Assembly (NCBI GenBank): GCA_021234155.1 | Contig: JAJEKV010000268.1 | Coordinates: forward strand, 399,447 to 463,446 | Reading direction: 5' to 3' | DNA length: 64,000 nt | DNA from: Isoetes taiwanensis | Taxonomy: Eukaryota > Streptophyta > Lycopodiopsida > Isoetales > Isoetaceae | Shown: piece by piece, positions 43,901-57,338 of the stretch | Numbering within the stretch: the stretch's first letter is position 1 | Layout: the number at the start of each line of letters is the position of its first letter | Notes under the pieces: model-generated | Told to the model about the DNA's origin: nothing | Seen by the model: the letters and a program-made list of their open reading frames with translations, nothing else | The model's database searches: none | Translations under genes and position numbers: made by a program

Positions 43901-45596
43901 ACTCTTGATGCACTTGAACGGCCGTTTAGAAGACATACCTTTGCATGATGGGAACAACTTCTTTGTTATCTCAATGATCTTGCCGTCGGGCGTTGGGAAG
44001 GTCACCTTAAAGCTTTCCCGCGGTCGATAATGGCCCTGCTGGTTAAAGGTACTCCATTCCTATGATCAAGTCATACTTGCCAATGCCCATTACTTCTGCC
44101 CCCATCGGATATTAATGCACGGCAAGTCGATGTCGAGAAGTTAATTCTCTTGCCCGCGATGCGCCTTACTGCACCACTTGCTAAAACAACGGGTCTTGGC
44201 TTTGACTTTAAGCGGCTTCAACTTCAACATCCCCGAACCGTGCAGGGGATGCAAAGTTATGGCTACTTCACGAGTCTATCAAGACTATGAAGGACTTAGC
44301 CTTGGCCTTCCCTATTGTGGAAATTACCTTATCTTGGCTCTCTGCTTGCTCCAGTATCTATTGCGGCAAAGATATGACACTCACCACGAATGTAGTCGCG
44401 GGCCTCTTCGCCCGTCGTCGTCCAGGCCAGTCGTCCCAATCTCCCAACTCAGCTAAGCTGCACTCATGGCGTCAGGGGGCGGTTCTTTGTCCTATGGCAT
44501 TTGGAAGCACACGAAGCACAAGCTGCTTTTCTATGCACTCCTGCCTCTTTTTCTTGGGCATTGCACGCAAAAGGATCGCCTTTGCTTTGGAGTAGTTTGA
44601 CCCTCACCTTGTCCTTGAAGGACACACCTTCTTCTCTTTGTTTCCTTGGTTCCCACCATATGGGGCTCTAATTTGGACTGGGTTGGCTGCCACAGGGCTA
44701 TAGCTTCTGTCGCCTTGCCTTTATCCGGAAATCACTTGTTTACGCCCGCTATTAGAGGTCTGACCCCCCGCAAGCTTATAGCCTTGGATTAAAACACGAT
44801 CTTGTCCTAGGGTTTATTGCCCTCACAAGCTTGTGGATCTCCTCATTCAGCCCCTCAATATAGCTTTCTCTTTGCATGCTTCTCTCCCAACCCGACGCGT
44901 CTGACCTTAGCCTCATGAATTCCTCTGTATATTTACGGACTGATTTGTTGCCTTGCGGCTTGTAAAAAGCTCTTTGCATCATCTTTGGACTTATGTTCCC
45001 TCGGGCGTAATGGCGCGAAGGCTTTAGCAAACTTTCGAACTTACAAGCATCCTGCTTAAGCCATGTGCCTTTGCATAACCCTTCCACCAAATCCGGCTGG
45101 CTCCTTTCAAGTTGGTACATTTGCAACTCTGCGCCTTTGTCCTTATCCTTCATGCCATAAGCATTCAGGTACTTTCGCTCATTTCGTCCGGCCATGCCTC
45201 TGCTTCCAATCGACCTGTTCTCCCACGAGCCCCGATTTCGATTCCGGGCCTTCCATACATTGCCCGGTCGCGGAATCTACCTTCTTACGGTAGTCGAGGA
45301 GGCCCTGGTATCTCTTTGTAGATCCCTCAGGGTATTCCTCGCCTTCCATCTGTTATTTCTGAGCTTTGTTCTTCCTCTTCCTCGGTGAGATGAGTCTGAA
45401 CTTGAGTCGGAAGATTAGGGCTGGAGGATCTCCTTCTCTTGCTCCTCTTCTTGTCTCTTCACGCCCTCAGGGCTGATGCTTGCGGCAAGCTGGCGTTGCC
45501 CGCAGAACCCACTCACGCTTGCGCGGACGGTAATGCCTTTATCGCTCGGTCCGTCCTCATCACGGGCTATCTCCTCCTCGGGGTCATGGGTTCCAT
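40943..45596 (-). pseudogene. gag-pol, unit 2 (frame-disrupted)
   Basis: ATG at 45,594-45,596; TAA at 40,943-40,945. This unit has the longest clean runs. A 139-codon Gag segment (44,776-45,195) has YTEEFMRLRSDAS and QRESYIEGLNEEIHKLV, typical of the retrotransposon Gag core. A 138-codon integrase segment (41,787-42,203) has KWEVISMDFITDSQEQRRGK and DALMVVVDKLSKMAHFVP with its catalytic-core Asp. The RT active site VIVFFDDILVYS is intact at about 43,240-43,275. Chromodomain-like sequence lies near 41,055-41,090. The polyprotein as a whole is still broken by many indels. Confidence 0.87.
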
Positions 45597-45870
45597 ATCT
45601 TCAAATAGGTTCCTTCTTAGGGGTAGTGCAGGTGGGGTTTGCTCTTCTATAAGATCTCATGGTTGTCGTTCCCCTGCGTTTAGGCCTCTAGGCTGCATCC
45701 ACAAGCAATTCATGGCTATATGATTAGTTTCATTTGTTCTCTTGCATTATTTATGTTTGTTGGTATAATTGTGGGGCAAAAATACATCAACAAAGCATTT
45801 AAAGTGCAATAGGATTTATATTCATATATCATATAATATTTCGGATACAAAAGTCTCAGGGATCAAGAGT

Positions 45871-47385
45871 TTAACTAGTCTTGAAATCGCCCGGTAAGGC
45901 GGGTTGTCTTCAAGAAACTTCTTAACTTGGGCCGTCCCTAAAGGTGACCCAAGTTCACGATGATCTTGCGGCGAGCCTCCTGTATGGCCCTCACCGGTCT
46001 TCTACCTGCGGTCGGATGTAAGGGCGCGATCGATCGCGCTAATCTCTTTGGCGTCGGTGGGGTATGGCCCGAAGTCGAAGAGGTCAAGTGCCATTGCCCT
46101 CTTGACTAAAAGACAACATAGTCGACATTTGTTGCTATTCGAGCATGCACAGAAGCACTTGAGAGTGCAATCGGCATGAACACTCCTTCTTCGCCTAAAG
46201 GGACTGAACTTGCGGTGAATTACGCTATTCTCCCATCCATCGTGGACAAGTAGTACACGGCGACACAATCGTTGTGTGTCGCCCGAAGCTTCTCCGCTTG
46301 TTTGGCCTCGGCTCTGTCTTGGCCGGCGTACTCGTCGACCTCAATTTCAGTCTGACTCCACGTAGTCTTCCATTGTGCGGTCGAGCCTCTGGTCGATTCC
46401 TTCTCCTTTTGGCGGGGGTAATGTCGGAGGACTCGGCATTAGGATGCTCGTGGTCTTCCACGGATCCCCCATCGCTCTTGGAGGCGAGGAACTCCTCCTC
46501 TGTTGGCGACTCCATTTCGTCCATCATTTGCCTTATCTTTGCTGTAGGCTGGATATCGGAGGAGTCGTCTCCCCGTGTAGGTGTCGGCCTCCCTCACTTG
46601 ACCCGGAAAATGCGAGGCTCCTCGGCGATGAAGTCGTCCGTGTCGGTTTGCGCGGTTGGTGGAAGCGATTCGTCAACTGAGCTCCCTCTCCGCATTGGGA
46701 AGGTTTGGATGTATTTGTTGAGGAGTAGATACTCCTCTTAGTTGATGATGATCGGGGCTAGGCTTGTGATGCCAGCAGGAGTGAACAACTCGATGCCTCT
46801 GCCCGGCTCTTCTTGAAGTTGATCGGCTCACGCTCTCCAGCGGCGCCCGTTCTTCGATGCGAGTCGGCTCAGGTGTATCCTTAGCCGTCGTCCGACTCCT
46901 CTTCATCCTCTCTTGCTTCCGTTTCCGGTGATCTTGCGGCTGACATCGCTCTTCTCTTGGACTGCTATGGGGTCTACCTCCATCGGGGGGATAGAGGTTG
47001 CCCCCATCGGGTTCAGTAGCGATTGGGATAAGAAGATGGCTAGGCGTGATTGTAAGAGAATTACTTGGTCATGTTGGTTTGTCGGGGACCATGTAGTCGA
47101 GTAACCTTTGCGCCTTGTTAGTCAAGTACTTGGCGATGTTGGGGACATCGCCCAAAGTGCTGAAGAGATGGGCGGGGAGCGAAGTATCCTATGCAGGGGA
47201 CTTGAACAAGGGAGGGTCCTACCCTAGCCTGAAATTCTGCTAGCACTGCCTATATCTTTGGGGTTGCATTCGGCATTAACTTGGATGTCGATTTCTTTTC
47301 ACAAAGACTTGGAAGATGTCGTTGACATCGCCCTCGGCGACATGGAGCCTTTGGCTGTACCATCGCCGAAATCGGCGGTGGCCAT
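45871..47385 (-). pseudogene. Extra ORF-B, unit 2
   Basis: Same position and ends as ORF-B of unit 1: ATG at 47,383-47,385 (MATADFGDG) and TAA at 45,871-45,873. A clean run of about 100 codons (46,225-46,527) shows the acidic part SPTEEEFLASKSDGGSVED followed by ITPAKRRRNRPEA. The acidic block beside a basic cluster is the clearest feature of the protein. Frames change several times on either side. Confidence 0.55.
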
Positions 47386-47495
47386 TGATCTAGCAAAGAA
47401 GGGAGTATCAAGCGGATCTGAAGCGCCTCGGGGGCTGAAAGATCGCCCTAAGCGATGGGGAGCAAATTTGCGGGGTGCCAATTGAGAAATGGGGA

Positions 47496-47936
47496 CTTAT
47501 TTATAGAAAAGGGGAAACCCTAATTTTTGGGTGGCCTAGAATTTCTTGAAATTAGGCAATTGACCTATTAAGGGATGCAATTGCAAGTTTGAAAGACTAT
47601 TTCTAGGGTTTGAGCATGCTAAGGGCAACTACGAACCTATTGTACAACTTGGAGATCATTTGGTGAAGAAATGGTGCGAGGTCTCACCGCGTTGCCCGGC
47701 CGATTTCTAAAATGTAGAAATGTCTGGTGTGACGTGTGAGATTTATAGGTCTAATTGGGCTAGGATTACTCAATTTAGGTGATCTAAGGCTGTAATTCCA
47801 CTAAACTCATCGAGTTAGGAGAATTGACCCCTTACTTGAGTCGATTTGGGCTGTTTTGGGCATTTTGGGCATGGTCTCACCCGTTCGCCCGGCCGATTTC
47901 TAAAATGTAGAAATACGTCACAGCGGCGTGTGAGAC
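47496..47936 (-). promoter_or_regulatory. Internal promoter module B, unit 2
   Basis: CTATAAATAAG at 47,496-47,506 (minus). Palindromes at 47,681-47,741 and 47,874-47,936 carry core ATTTCTAAAATGTAGAAAT. Spacing is as in unit 1. Confidence 0.6.
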
Positions 47937-48068
47937 ATCGTCTCAATTTTGCTCAAAACTCTCAATTTAATTAAAACAAAAAGCTAGGGATCGATATCTT
48001 GACCTATTTAAACGGGGTTTGAGACTTTATTTACACAAAATTTTCTTTATATTAACAAAATTTTTCGG

Positions 48069-49421
48069 TTATTTACAAAACTCAAGGCGTTCACCCTTGA
48101 TGTGCACGGCAAGATACATATCACGCCTCATGAGGTAACCCTCTTGGCGTGCCTTGTGCGAGGCCGTTGAATCTTCAAAATGCTTTACTATGTTTTAGCC
48201 CGGCCGCCTCTTGTAAACTTCAATGACATCTGGAAATTGGTCCGCAGCGCGTATACGTATTTGTATTCTTCAATGACCCGGACGGACCAAGCGGCTGGGG
48301 GGAATCGGGGGAGTTAAAGTAACTCTTACGGAAGTGGGCGGATCTCCTTGAGGAGCCCCCATCTTCCAGCTTCTTCTTCTTGCTCAGCTTCTTCCACGGT
48401 GCTTTCGGGGAGGCTTGGGCTTTGGTGGAGGGCTTGATTAATGCGGCTCTTCGTCGGGTGTCCGCCTTCAATCGTTCTCACCCGGTGCTCCTGGTAATAT
48501 GCGTTGTACGCCTCCCACCTTGCCATATAAGCGTTGTGCTCCTTGATCCTCTTACGGTAGACCTTTGGGGGTCTATCACATATGCTTCCTAAGATTGCGG
48601 CGGCGGGGCTTTGACTCTATCCCCCGTTGGAAGCGGTGGGGGCTTTACTATTTGTCGATCTCCTCCCCTTCTTGGGCATGCGCTCCGGGACCTCTTCCTC
48701 GGCCGGGGGCTTTGAAGAGCTTGCCCGTCTGCGCCCGACACGTAGTCCCCATCAGTGGTCGTCGGTGGTGGGGTCTCCCCTCCCGGCGGCTCGTTGATAG
48801 CGGGACCGCCGGCTCGCTTCCGACCTTTACCGGCTTCCTCTTGCACTGCCTTTTATGGCTTTGGCCCTCCTCTTCTTGGGTCCATTTGGGTAGTGAGTGG
48901 TCGTCTTCCGACTCTTTGTCCTCTGCTCCGGTGGCTCCTTGGCCGTACTTGTGGTGAAGCGTCGCGAAGTCGGCCTCTTCTTCGGGGTGAGTTCCGTGGC
49001 TGCTGCTCCTCTCTTCCCTGCTCCTCCTGCGAGGTGGATCTCGGCGACAGGGGTTGCTCTGGGGGCTGTTGATGGATCCCTTTTGTTCCCTCTGCTCTTC
49101 ACGTGGGTTGGCGTCCTCACGGTGTTGCTCCTGCTCTTTGCCCGCTTCTTTCCTCTTCGCGCAATTTAAAATTAGGGGATGCGGTTCATGACATCGGCGG
49201 TCATCCTCCAAAGCTCTGTGTAGTCGCTCGGTCGACCACCACCTTCCTCGCTCGGCGAAGATTACGTCGGCCGTGGGAGAAGCGTTCGAAGAATCCTGTG
49301 AAAGAGGGCCGGCGCTGGAGGATCGCTTACGGCTAGAGCTTCCTTGCGATGCAGCTTTATGCGGGCCATCATCTTCGGTTTGTCGTCGGGCTAAGCGCCC
49401 GAAGATCGCCTTAGCGATCAT
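48069..49421 (-). pseudogene. Extra ORF-A, unit 2 (best-preserved copy)
   Basis: The ATG at 49,419-49,421 is real and opens MIAKAIFGRLARRQTEDDGP. The first 257 codons (to 48,648) are uninterrupted and very hydrophilic (SSSRKRSSSAGPLSQDSSN, later KRQCKRKPVKVG). Beyond this a frame change leads to a segment with RPPKVYRKRIKEHNAYMARW and EAYNAYYQEHRVRTIEGG, then the C-terminal part ending at TAA 48,069-48,071. TATA-to-ATG distance is about 45 nt, right for transcription starting just before the ATG. A 257-codon clean frame in an otherwise noisy array suggests this protein is genuinely encoded, though I cannot be sure the 257-codon frame is the native one throughout. Confidence 0.55.
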
Positions 49422-49464
49422 GGCGAAGTTCTGGGAAAACGGGGAAAAATGGGAGAGTGCGGTT

Positions 49465-49794
49465 CTATTTATAGGGCCAAATTTTAGGTCAACTTTTAAA
49501 CTACCTTTTTTGGGTTGTCTAAGGCATCTAAAACACCCTAATTAAGCAAGGTCTCACGTTAGCCCGGCCCGATTTCTAGAATCTAGAAACACTATCTGCG
49601 GTGACGTGTGAGACATAATGAACCCACTATTAAATTAACATGTATCATGCTAAATCTACTAATTCTTAGCTTAAAATTAGAATTATCAAGGTATTTTCTT
49701 TGTAATTTACAACTTTTTGGTGTCAAAGCTGAATGTCTCACCCGTTGCGCCCGGCCCGTTCTAGAATGTGAAATGCGTCTGGTGTGACGTGTGA
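49465..49794 (-). promoter_or_regulatory. Internal promoter module A, unit 2
   Basis: CTATAAATAG at 49,465-49,474 (minus). Palindromes at 49,551-49,614 (core ATTTCTAGAATCTAGAAA) and 49,735-49,794 (core shortened by two bases). Confidence 0.6.
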
Positions 49795-49981
49795 AAGTTC
49801 CTACACGGATGTTGGCTCATCAATTTTAGTCTTTTACGTTTCTATTCATTTTAAGCTGTTACTAGCTTAGCATAAACTACAAAAATGAGAAAAAAATTTT
49901 CTCATTTTGGGGTTTGAAGGATCTATCAAGTTAGTGCTCTCGGGAACATGGCGGTGCTTTGCTCTTGGTCTCCAGAACATA

Positions 49982-49993
49982 GCTCACGATACC
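49982..49993 (-). other. Primer binding site, unit 2 (imperfect)
   Basis: Minus strand GGTATCGTGAGC, against GGTATCAGAGC in unit 3. The difference falls at exactly the site where unit 1 also deviates. Confidence 0.7.
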
Positions 49994-49995
49994 TT

Positions 49996-51639
49996 TATGG
50001 CGTCCCCTACTGCGTATCGGTGCACTCACCGGTATACAAGCAGTTCATCCCCATACCAGCTCCATGCTATCTGGGGGCCCTCCACATGACGCTTCGCAGT
50101 GTGGCCGGGTTCGATTAGGGAAGAGTGGAAGGGTCATTACACCGTCTCCCTCGGGGGCCTACCTAGGCTCTTGAGGCGTAAACATACATGTCGATTAGCA
50201 CATACATCAACATCATGTGACCATCGAAGGATGGTCCATCACATATCTGCATAGACAAAGATCGGCCCACATCACATAGGAAATCCTACCCAAGGCTCGG
50301 ACTCAAAGGGATGGCGGCTTGGGTCTCAGTTCATTGCTTGACGGAATTCATGGCAATGGATTTGGCTGGCATATGAACATGGCAAAGTTGTCACTCCATC
50401 CGCCCCTCCCACATTGCACACTGCGAGTGGTGCGAAAAGTGTCGGGGTTTATTTGTAGCCGTAGGATGCATAGCCAAGAGGGGCTACTCACAGGCTCATC
50501 TTCCGATTCGATGGGCGGTAGGGATCACTCCTCCGGGAGATCTACATGCTGACTCAAGGTGACTAGAGGACTTGCTTGCCGGTATTCGGCCCGGAACCAG
50601 CGGAAGGTGAACACCACCCCTCCAGTGTCGAGCCCATGCCTTGCCATGCAGCGGTGGCAAGCCATTGGACCTAGCCACAATGGTTCCGCGTAGGCCTTAC
50701 ACCACGGAGGGGATGCGTTCAAGAGTCGAGGGACGCATGAACCTCCCTTCTAGCCCGGTCGGCCCCTTCACCCACATCCGGTGTGGCTCAACGTACCTGG
50801 GCGAGATCTACGGTGTGCTAGAGAGGCTACTCTAGGAGCATCAACTACAAGCTTTAGGTCTCTACCCCCTTCCAATACAAAGGAGTTCATAGGAATACAT
50901 CATCCATATACTTCTGCCGAGAACTAAAGAACTAGATCTAATCTACAACATAGAGTTAGGTTCTTTGGTTAGGATCGCTATCTGAGATCCTAGAGGGGCT
51001 GCTATGGGCAATCTAATAGGCTAAACCTCTTGATTCAATGACTAAAATAGGGTTTAGACTATCTAATTGGCAAATACGATCCTTGAGGGGCTCCTCGACT
51101 GAGCTCGACCATCTGTTGAGGCGCTCGAGGAATCAAGGGAAACTAAGAGTGCAATTCTCGGTGATGCGGGATGCGGTTTATTTGTTGAGGCGGCCAAAGC
51201 GGAAGTTCTAAAGCCCTAAAATCGAAAATTGGGCTAGTTAGGGTTTCCTACCCTATATAGACAAGGGGTTGGCTAGGGTTTCAATTATCCCTTTTGGCAT
51301 GTGGGATAATTGGAAATAAACCTGCCTTTAAGGGCTAGGTGGCCAAATGTGCACACAGCAAATGTGTGCCCACATTAATGTGTACATTGAAAATGTGCAC
51401 TTCAATTACACCTAGAATTGTAGCCCACTTGGCATGAGGAGGTGTCCCTTGTAAATGTGTGCCCATTAATGTGTACATTGGAAAATGTGCACATTAATGG
51501 TGCACATATTTACGTGGGATTGCCCCTAGGGCTACTCACTGGCTGCCGCTAGCGTACGTCGGTGAGTGGGCGTAATGCGGCGTGGCGAAGCGATCGTTGC
51601 TCGATCTTGGCGTATATCTTTGTCTTTGGAAGCGTCACA
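49996..51639 (-). repeat. LTR 3 (1644 bp), shared by units 2 and 3
   Basis: Runs from TATGGCGTCCCC to GCGTCACA. It has TATATAG at 51,253-51,260. The internal duplication (ATTAATGTGTACATTG words, near 51,375 and 51,467) is retained. Confidence 0.9.
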
Positions 51640-51652
51640 TTCTCCTCACCTT
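51640..51652 (-). other. Polypurine tract, unit 3
   Basis: Minus strand AAGGTGAGGAGAA, one G-to-A difference from unit 2, abutting LTR 3. Confidence 0.8.
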
Positions 51653-52492
51653 GAAATGATCTTTGTCCATGACATCGTGGAGTCTCCCACCTTGGGATCA
51701 TAGTACCACGCAATCAACGATACATCACGATTACTACTATAATTCCTACATTTATTAAAATTACCTTAAGGTAATATTTTTATGACATTATCACATCCTT
51801 ATATTATGAAATAACTTATCAATTCACAACATTACTAAGCAGTTACTTCAAAAATTCACTTAACATTACGATTAAGTTTATCAAAATTTTAAAATTACGT
51901 CAGAAGTACTCCTCATTTCTTGCAATACATTCCAACAAAATTTGTGTTGCAAGTCTTATCTTCGACCTCCTTGCCCCTCGCAGCGCTCTATTAACTGCTG
52001 GTCGACACTCGTTAGTACCATTTAATTATTAATAAAATTTTTTGGTTATATGGTGACCACCCCACCTATCTACATGGATGCATGGCTAATCTCCACGTGG
52101 GAAGAGGTGAATCTTCCATTATGGCATGGGAGACAGCGCCTATGTGCCTATATCGGCTCATGCCTGCACCTCTAGTTGCCGGTGGGAGGTTATCGCTTCT
52201 ACGGCGTGGAAATGAAGGATAGATTCCTCTATCAAAGCATATATGGGGCTAAAGGTCTTTTCCCTATCAATGCATTCCTTCATGACCTCCTTTCTCTAAG
52301 TCGTCTACTTAGATGGAGCAGTAGACTTTCTAATCTACCTTCCACTTGCCCAAGGCGAAGGCAGCGGTCATGCCTACATTGACATTACACCACGCCCTAG
52401 AGATCAGTAGTGGTCCATCGCCGGTAACAACGCTCACGACCCATACCCACTAAGCATAGGTGGCATCGTCAGATTAATCTTAACTACACGAA

Positions 52493-55400
52493 TTAACCTA
52501 CACCGTCGACATGCAGTAGATTTCTTGGAGATGACCTTGCCGTCCCATTTGCTCCATAAGCTGGCCGGATCTTTGCTTTACTAAAATCTTTCTTAAGTAC
52601 CCGCGTCGCATCTTCCAGCGGTAAGTGTTTCCATGACCAAATCTTTGGAGAGGTGTTGATCTCCTCGTTTTTCTTGAAAGCTTTATCAGAATCAATTCGG
52701 AACTATCTCGAATTTGCTCCTCCGTCATTTTCCAACAGCGTTGGCGAATCAGACCGTGCGGATTTGGAGTATCTTCTTCAACAAACTCCGCGTGGGGAAG
52801 ACCTTATGAATCTTTTAGGTGTCGGCAAAATCTGGCTTGTAGGATTGATTACCTACTCTCTTGACTATTACGAAGGTCCAGCCCACCTTGGAGCAAGCTT
52901 TCTTGCAATTGCGATCGAGCTTATTGCCTTCACCTTGATCTTGAGGCAAACATCATCTCAACTTTGGAACTCTCTTCAACATTCGATTAGCGGCCGTATG
53001 CTCTTCGGCGACCTTCTTGCTGCTAGCGGATAACCTCGAACTTCTTCCACAAAGAATAGCCGACAGCATGCGCTGCGGAAACTTTCCTTTGTCTGGGGTT
53101 GTACCAAAATATCACAGGTTAAACCTTTGATAAGCAAGTAATTGATCATAAGCGGCGACATTTGGGATGATTCACCTTGGTGCTATTGTATGCAAACTCC
53201 ACCAAGTGAATAAATTCTTCCCACATACTTGCTTATTCAGGACATAGTTTAAGTAGCATGTCCTCTAAAATCGTTGGTCTTTCGATGCGGCCATCGATGC
53301 GAGGATGGTATGCAGGTACTCATGGATAACCGTCGAATTATTAGCGAAGAGGTCTTGCCAAAAGCGCTCATGAACCGGATCCACTGTCGAGATGATCTCC
53401 CTTGGCATGCCATGAGCTGAAATCTCTTTGGTGAAGAGCTTTGTTGTATCCATAAACATCGTAGTCTGCCAAAACTACAAAATGTGCCATCTTGAACAAC
53501 TTAATGGAGCCCACTACCATCAAGACATCCTTCCCTCTTCTTTGTTCTTTAAATCTGTGATGAAATCCATCTTTGATTACCTCCTTGGCGTTTGCTTGCC
53601 GCTAATGGCTCTAAATGCTCACAGGATTGAAGCTGCTCATATGCCTTTGGCGGCGCCGGTGACATTCCTTGATGTAGCGAGCTATTTGCTTCTTCATTCA
53701 CGGCCAATAATAGCTCTGCGCACCTTGAAATATGTTTTCATGAATCCCGCATGGCGGCTATTGGGCTGTTGTGCGTGTCATGGAGGATCAACTTCCTTAC
53801 ACTGATGATTGGTCACGCTGCTTGTTCTTATGGTATAACAGTTTGCCTTCCTTCTTATAATGCTTGAAGGCCTCCGCTCCTTATCTGTTCTAGCCTCCTT
53901 AGAAGGCTTGCCCATACTTCCAGAAATCCACATCCGTTGGCAAGGACTCTTCAATCCTCTTACCAAAGTCATTTTGGATATCGTCGAAATTGGCAATGCA
54001 CCCTAGTTGTCGGGGATGCCTTGGCGCATCGCTACCATTGGGCTTCACGGCTTGTAGACTATATCCGTCGTACTCTTCAGGAACTCCATCCACCTTCTGC
54101 GCCTCAGGTTGAGGTGTGGTTGCGTGAATACATATTGGAGGCTACGGTAGTGCGTATCAAGCTGGAACTTCCTTCCAAAGGTAGTGCCTCCATATTCTTA
54201 ATGTACGATAGCGCAAAGCAATTCCTGATCGATGCGTGGGGTGCGTGGCGTCTCACCGGTCGTTCATCTTCACCGGAATCATCGCTACCCCACGCTCTTC
54301 TTGCATAAGCCTTTACTTTTGTGTAGCTATCTTACTGCATACATTTGCTACAAGCTTATCTTTCTCGAATTCGGCAAGGTCAAGGCGAGTTTGTCATCGA
54401 GCTTCTTTCAACAATTCAAACCCCTTTTGGGCTTTCTTGTGCCAATGCTCTGCAATCTTTCCTTCTCCGCGCGTCAAGTCATTAGCGGGGCTGCTATCTT
54501 GGCAAAGAGTTCTTTCTGAACTTCTGTAGTACCTTACTGCTGGTAGAAACCGACTTCATGCACATTCTTGGTAGTGACCCTTTGAGGCTTCAATCTTTGC
54601 GGGATCGTCGAGATGCGCCTGGCGAGACCACATGACCTAGATGCTCACCTTCTGTGCGGAAGTGGCGCCCGACAACTTGGCATTACAGCTGGTGCCTCTT
54701 CAACTTCTCGGCCTCTTCTCCAGTGTTTATGCGTGCTCTTCAAGGGATGCTATACACCAAAATGTCATCAAAACAATCACAAAGGTGTCTAAAACTCCTG
54801 AAGATGTCGTTCATGAGCCTCATGAGCGTTCGCGTAGCATTCGATAAGCGAAAGGCATTCTTTAGTGAACTTCGTAGTGCCCATCTGGCGTTACGGCGGT
54901 CTTATGGATATCTTCTTCCTTTATCCTGATCGATGATAACTGACCTTAAGTCGATTTTGGAAGATCTTTGCACCTTGGAGCTGATCCATCAAGTAAAATC
55001 GATCTTGGAAAGGCATACTTGTTCTTAATGGTGTGCTTGTTCAGCTGCCTATAGTCTATGCACATCCTTAAGCGCCATCCTTCTTAACTTCAAGAGAAGA
55101 TAGGCTCAAATGGCGACACACTAGGTCCTAATGAAACCTAGGTCAGGTGACTCCTGCAAGCTGCTTCTTTAGCTCAGGCAACTCCTGCGTTGTCATTCTA
55201 TATGGAGCTTTGCTCGTTGGCTGTTCACGGTTGGTGCAATTGATCGATAACTCAACTCCCTATATGGAGGGGCTGCTTGATCTCATCACGGAAAGATCAT
55301 GGAACTCGTGATATTTCTTCTACTTGCCCGGCAACTTCTTTGGCATCTTGTCTTCTTTGCTTCCTTAGAATTCTGGCTCACTAATCTCAAGCTTTGAAGA

Positions 55401-57057
55401 TGTATGCCACTTGCTCACTCTTGATGCATGAGCAGTGATTTAGAGACGCCTTTGCATGATGGGAACAACTTCTTTTGTTATCTCAATGATCTTGCCGTCG
55501 GGCGTTGGGAAGGTCACCTTAAGCTCCCACGGTCGATAATGGCCCTTCGGCCCAAGGTACTCCATTCCTATGATCAAGTCATGCCAATGCCCATTACTTC
55601 TGCCCCATCACGGATATTAATGCACGGCAAGTCGATGTCAAAGTTAATTCTCTTGCCCGGAAATGCGTCCTTTTGCACCACTTGCTAAAACAAGCGGGTC
55701 TTGGCTTTGACTTTGCGGCTTCAACTTCAACATCCCGAACCGTGCAGGGGATGCAAAGTTATGGCTACTTCACGAGTCTATCAAGGTATGAAGGACTTAG
55801 CCTTGGCCTTCCCTATTGTAAAATTACCTTATGGCTCTACCTTTGCTCGGTATCTGTGCGGCAAGATATGACGCTCACCTGCAGATGTAGTCGGCGGGCC
55901 TCTTAAGGTAAAATTCGTCAAACCGGTCGTCCCAATCTCCCAACTCAGCTAGAGCTGCACTCATGGCGGTAAGGCGTTCTCTTTGTCCTATGGCTGGAAG
56001 CACACTGAGCTTCTTGCTTTTCTATGCACTCTGCCTCTTTTCCTTGGGCATTTGCACGCAAAAGGATCGCCTTTGCTTTGGGTAGTTTGACCCCTCCTGG
56101 CCTTCTTCTCCTGCTTTGTTTTGGTTCCCACCATATGGGGCTCTAAAATTTGGACTTTAATTTGCATTTGCCACAGGGGCTATAGCTTCATCGCCTTGCC
56201 TTTATCACGGAAATACGCTGGCGGTTTTTACGCTTAATATTGAGGTCGACCCTATGACTTATAGCCTTGGATTAAACCCGATCATCCTAGGGTTTATTGC
56301 CCTCACAAACTTCGGATCTCCTCATTGAGCCCCTCAATATAGCTTTCTCTTTGCATGCTTCTCTCCCAACCGACGCGTCTGGCCATAGCTCATGAATTCT
56401 CTGTATATTTGGGACTGATTTGTTGCCTTCAGCGCAGCTTTATGCTTCTTTGCATCATCTTTGGACTTATGTTCCTCGGGCGTAATGGGCGCTTGAAGGC
56501 TTTAGCAAACTTTACGAACTTACAAGCATCTGCTTAAGCCATGTGCCTTTGCATAACCCTTCCACCAAATCGGCTGGCTCCTTTCAAGTTGGGCATTTGC
56601 AACTCTGCCTTTGTCCTTATCCTTCATGCCATAAGCATTTTCGTACTTCGCTCATTAGTCCCCATGCCTACCTGCTTCAATCATTTTGTTCTCCCACGAG
56701 GCTGTTCGATTCCAGGGCCTTCCATACATTTGCCCGGTTGGAATCTACCTTCTTACGGTAGTCGAGGCCACAGGTATCTCTTTAATAAATCCCTACGGGG
56801 TATTCCTCTGCCTTCCATCTGTTAGTTCAGCTGTTCTTCCTCTTCCTCAGTCCGGTCACGAAGTCACGAACTTGGTCGGAAGATTAGAGGCTGGGAGGAT
56901 CTCCTTCTCTTATCCTCTTCTTGTCTCTTCCGCCCTCAGGGCTGATGCTTGCCGAGCGTGCGTGCCGAACCCACTCCCTTGCGGGCGGTAATGCCTTTAT
57001 CGCTCCGGTCGAGTCCCCTCATCCAGGCTATCTCTCCTCTGGGGTCATAGGTTCCAT
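52493..57057 (-). pseudogene. gag-pol, unit 3 (most disrupted)
   Basis: ATG position 57,055-57,057; TAA 52,493-52,495. The same domains are recognisable in order, but clean runs rarely exceed 75 codons. The RT active-site word is damaged by a small deletion near 54,770. The integrase end keeps TVDPVHERFWQDLFANNST (about 53,350). Gag-core plus-strand complements around 56,500-56,720 are present but fragmented. It is the shortest internal region (9.78 kb), consistent with extra small deletions. Confidence 0.83.
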
Positions 57058-57338
57058 ATCTTCAAATAGGTTCCTTCTTAGGGGGTAGTGCGGGTGGGGT
57101 TTGCTCTTCCTATAAGATCTACATGGGTTGTCGTTTCCTAGCGTTTAGGCCTCTAGGCTGCATCCTGAAGCAATTCATGGCTATATGATTAGTTTCATTT
57201 GTTCTCTTGCATTATTTATGTTTGTTGATTTATAATTGTGGGGCAAAAATACATCAACAAAGCATTTAAAGTGCAATAGGATTTATCATTCATATATCAT
57301 ATAATATTTGGATACAAAAGTCTCAGGGATCAAAGAGT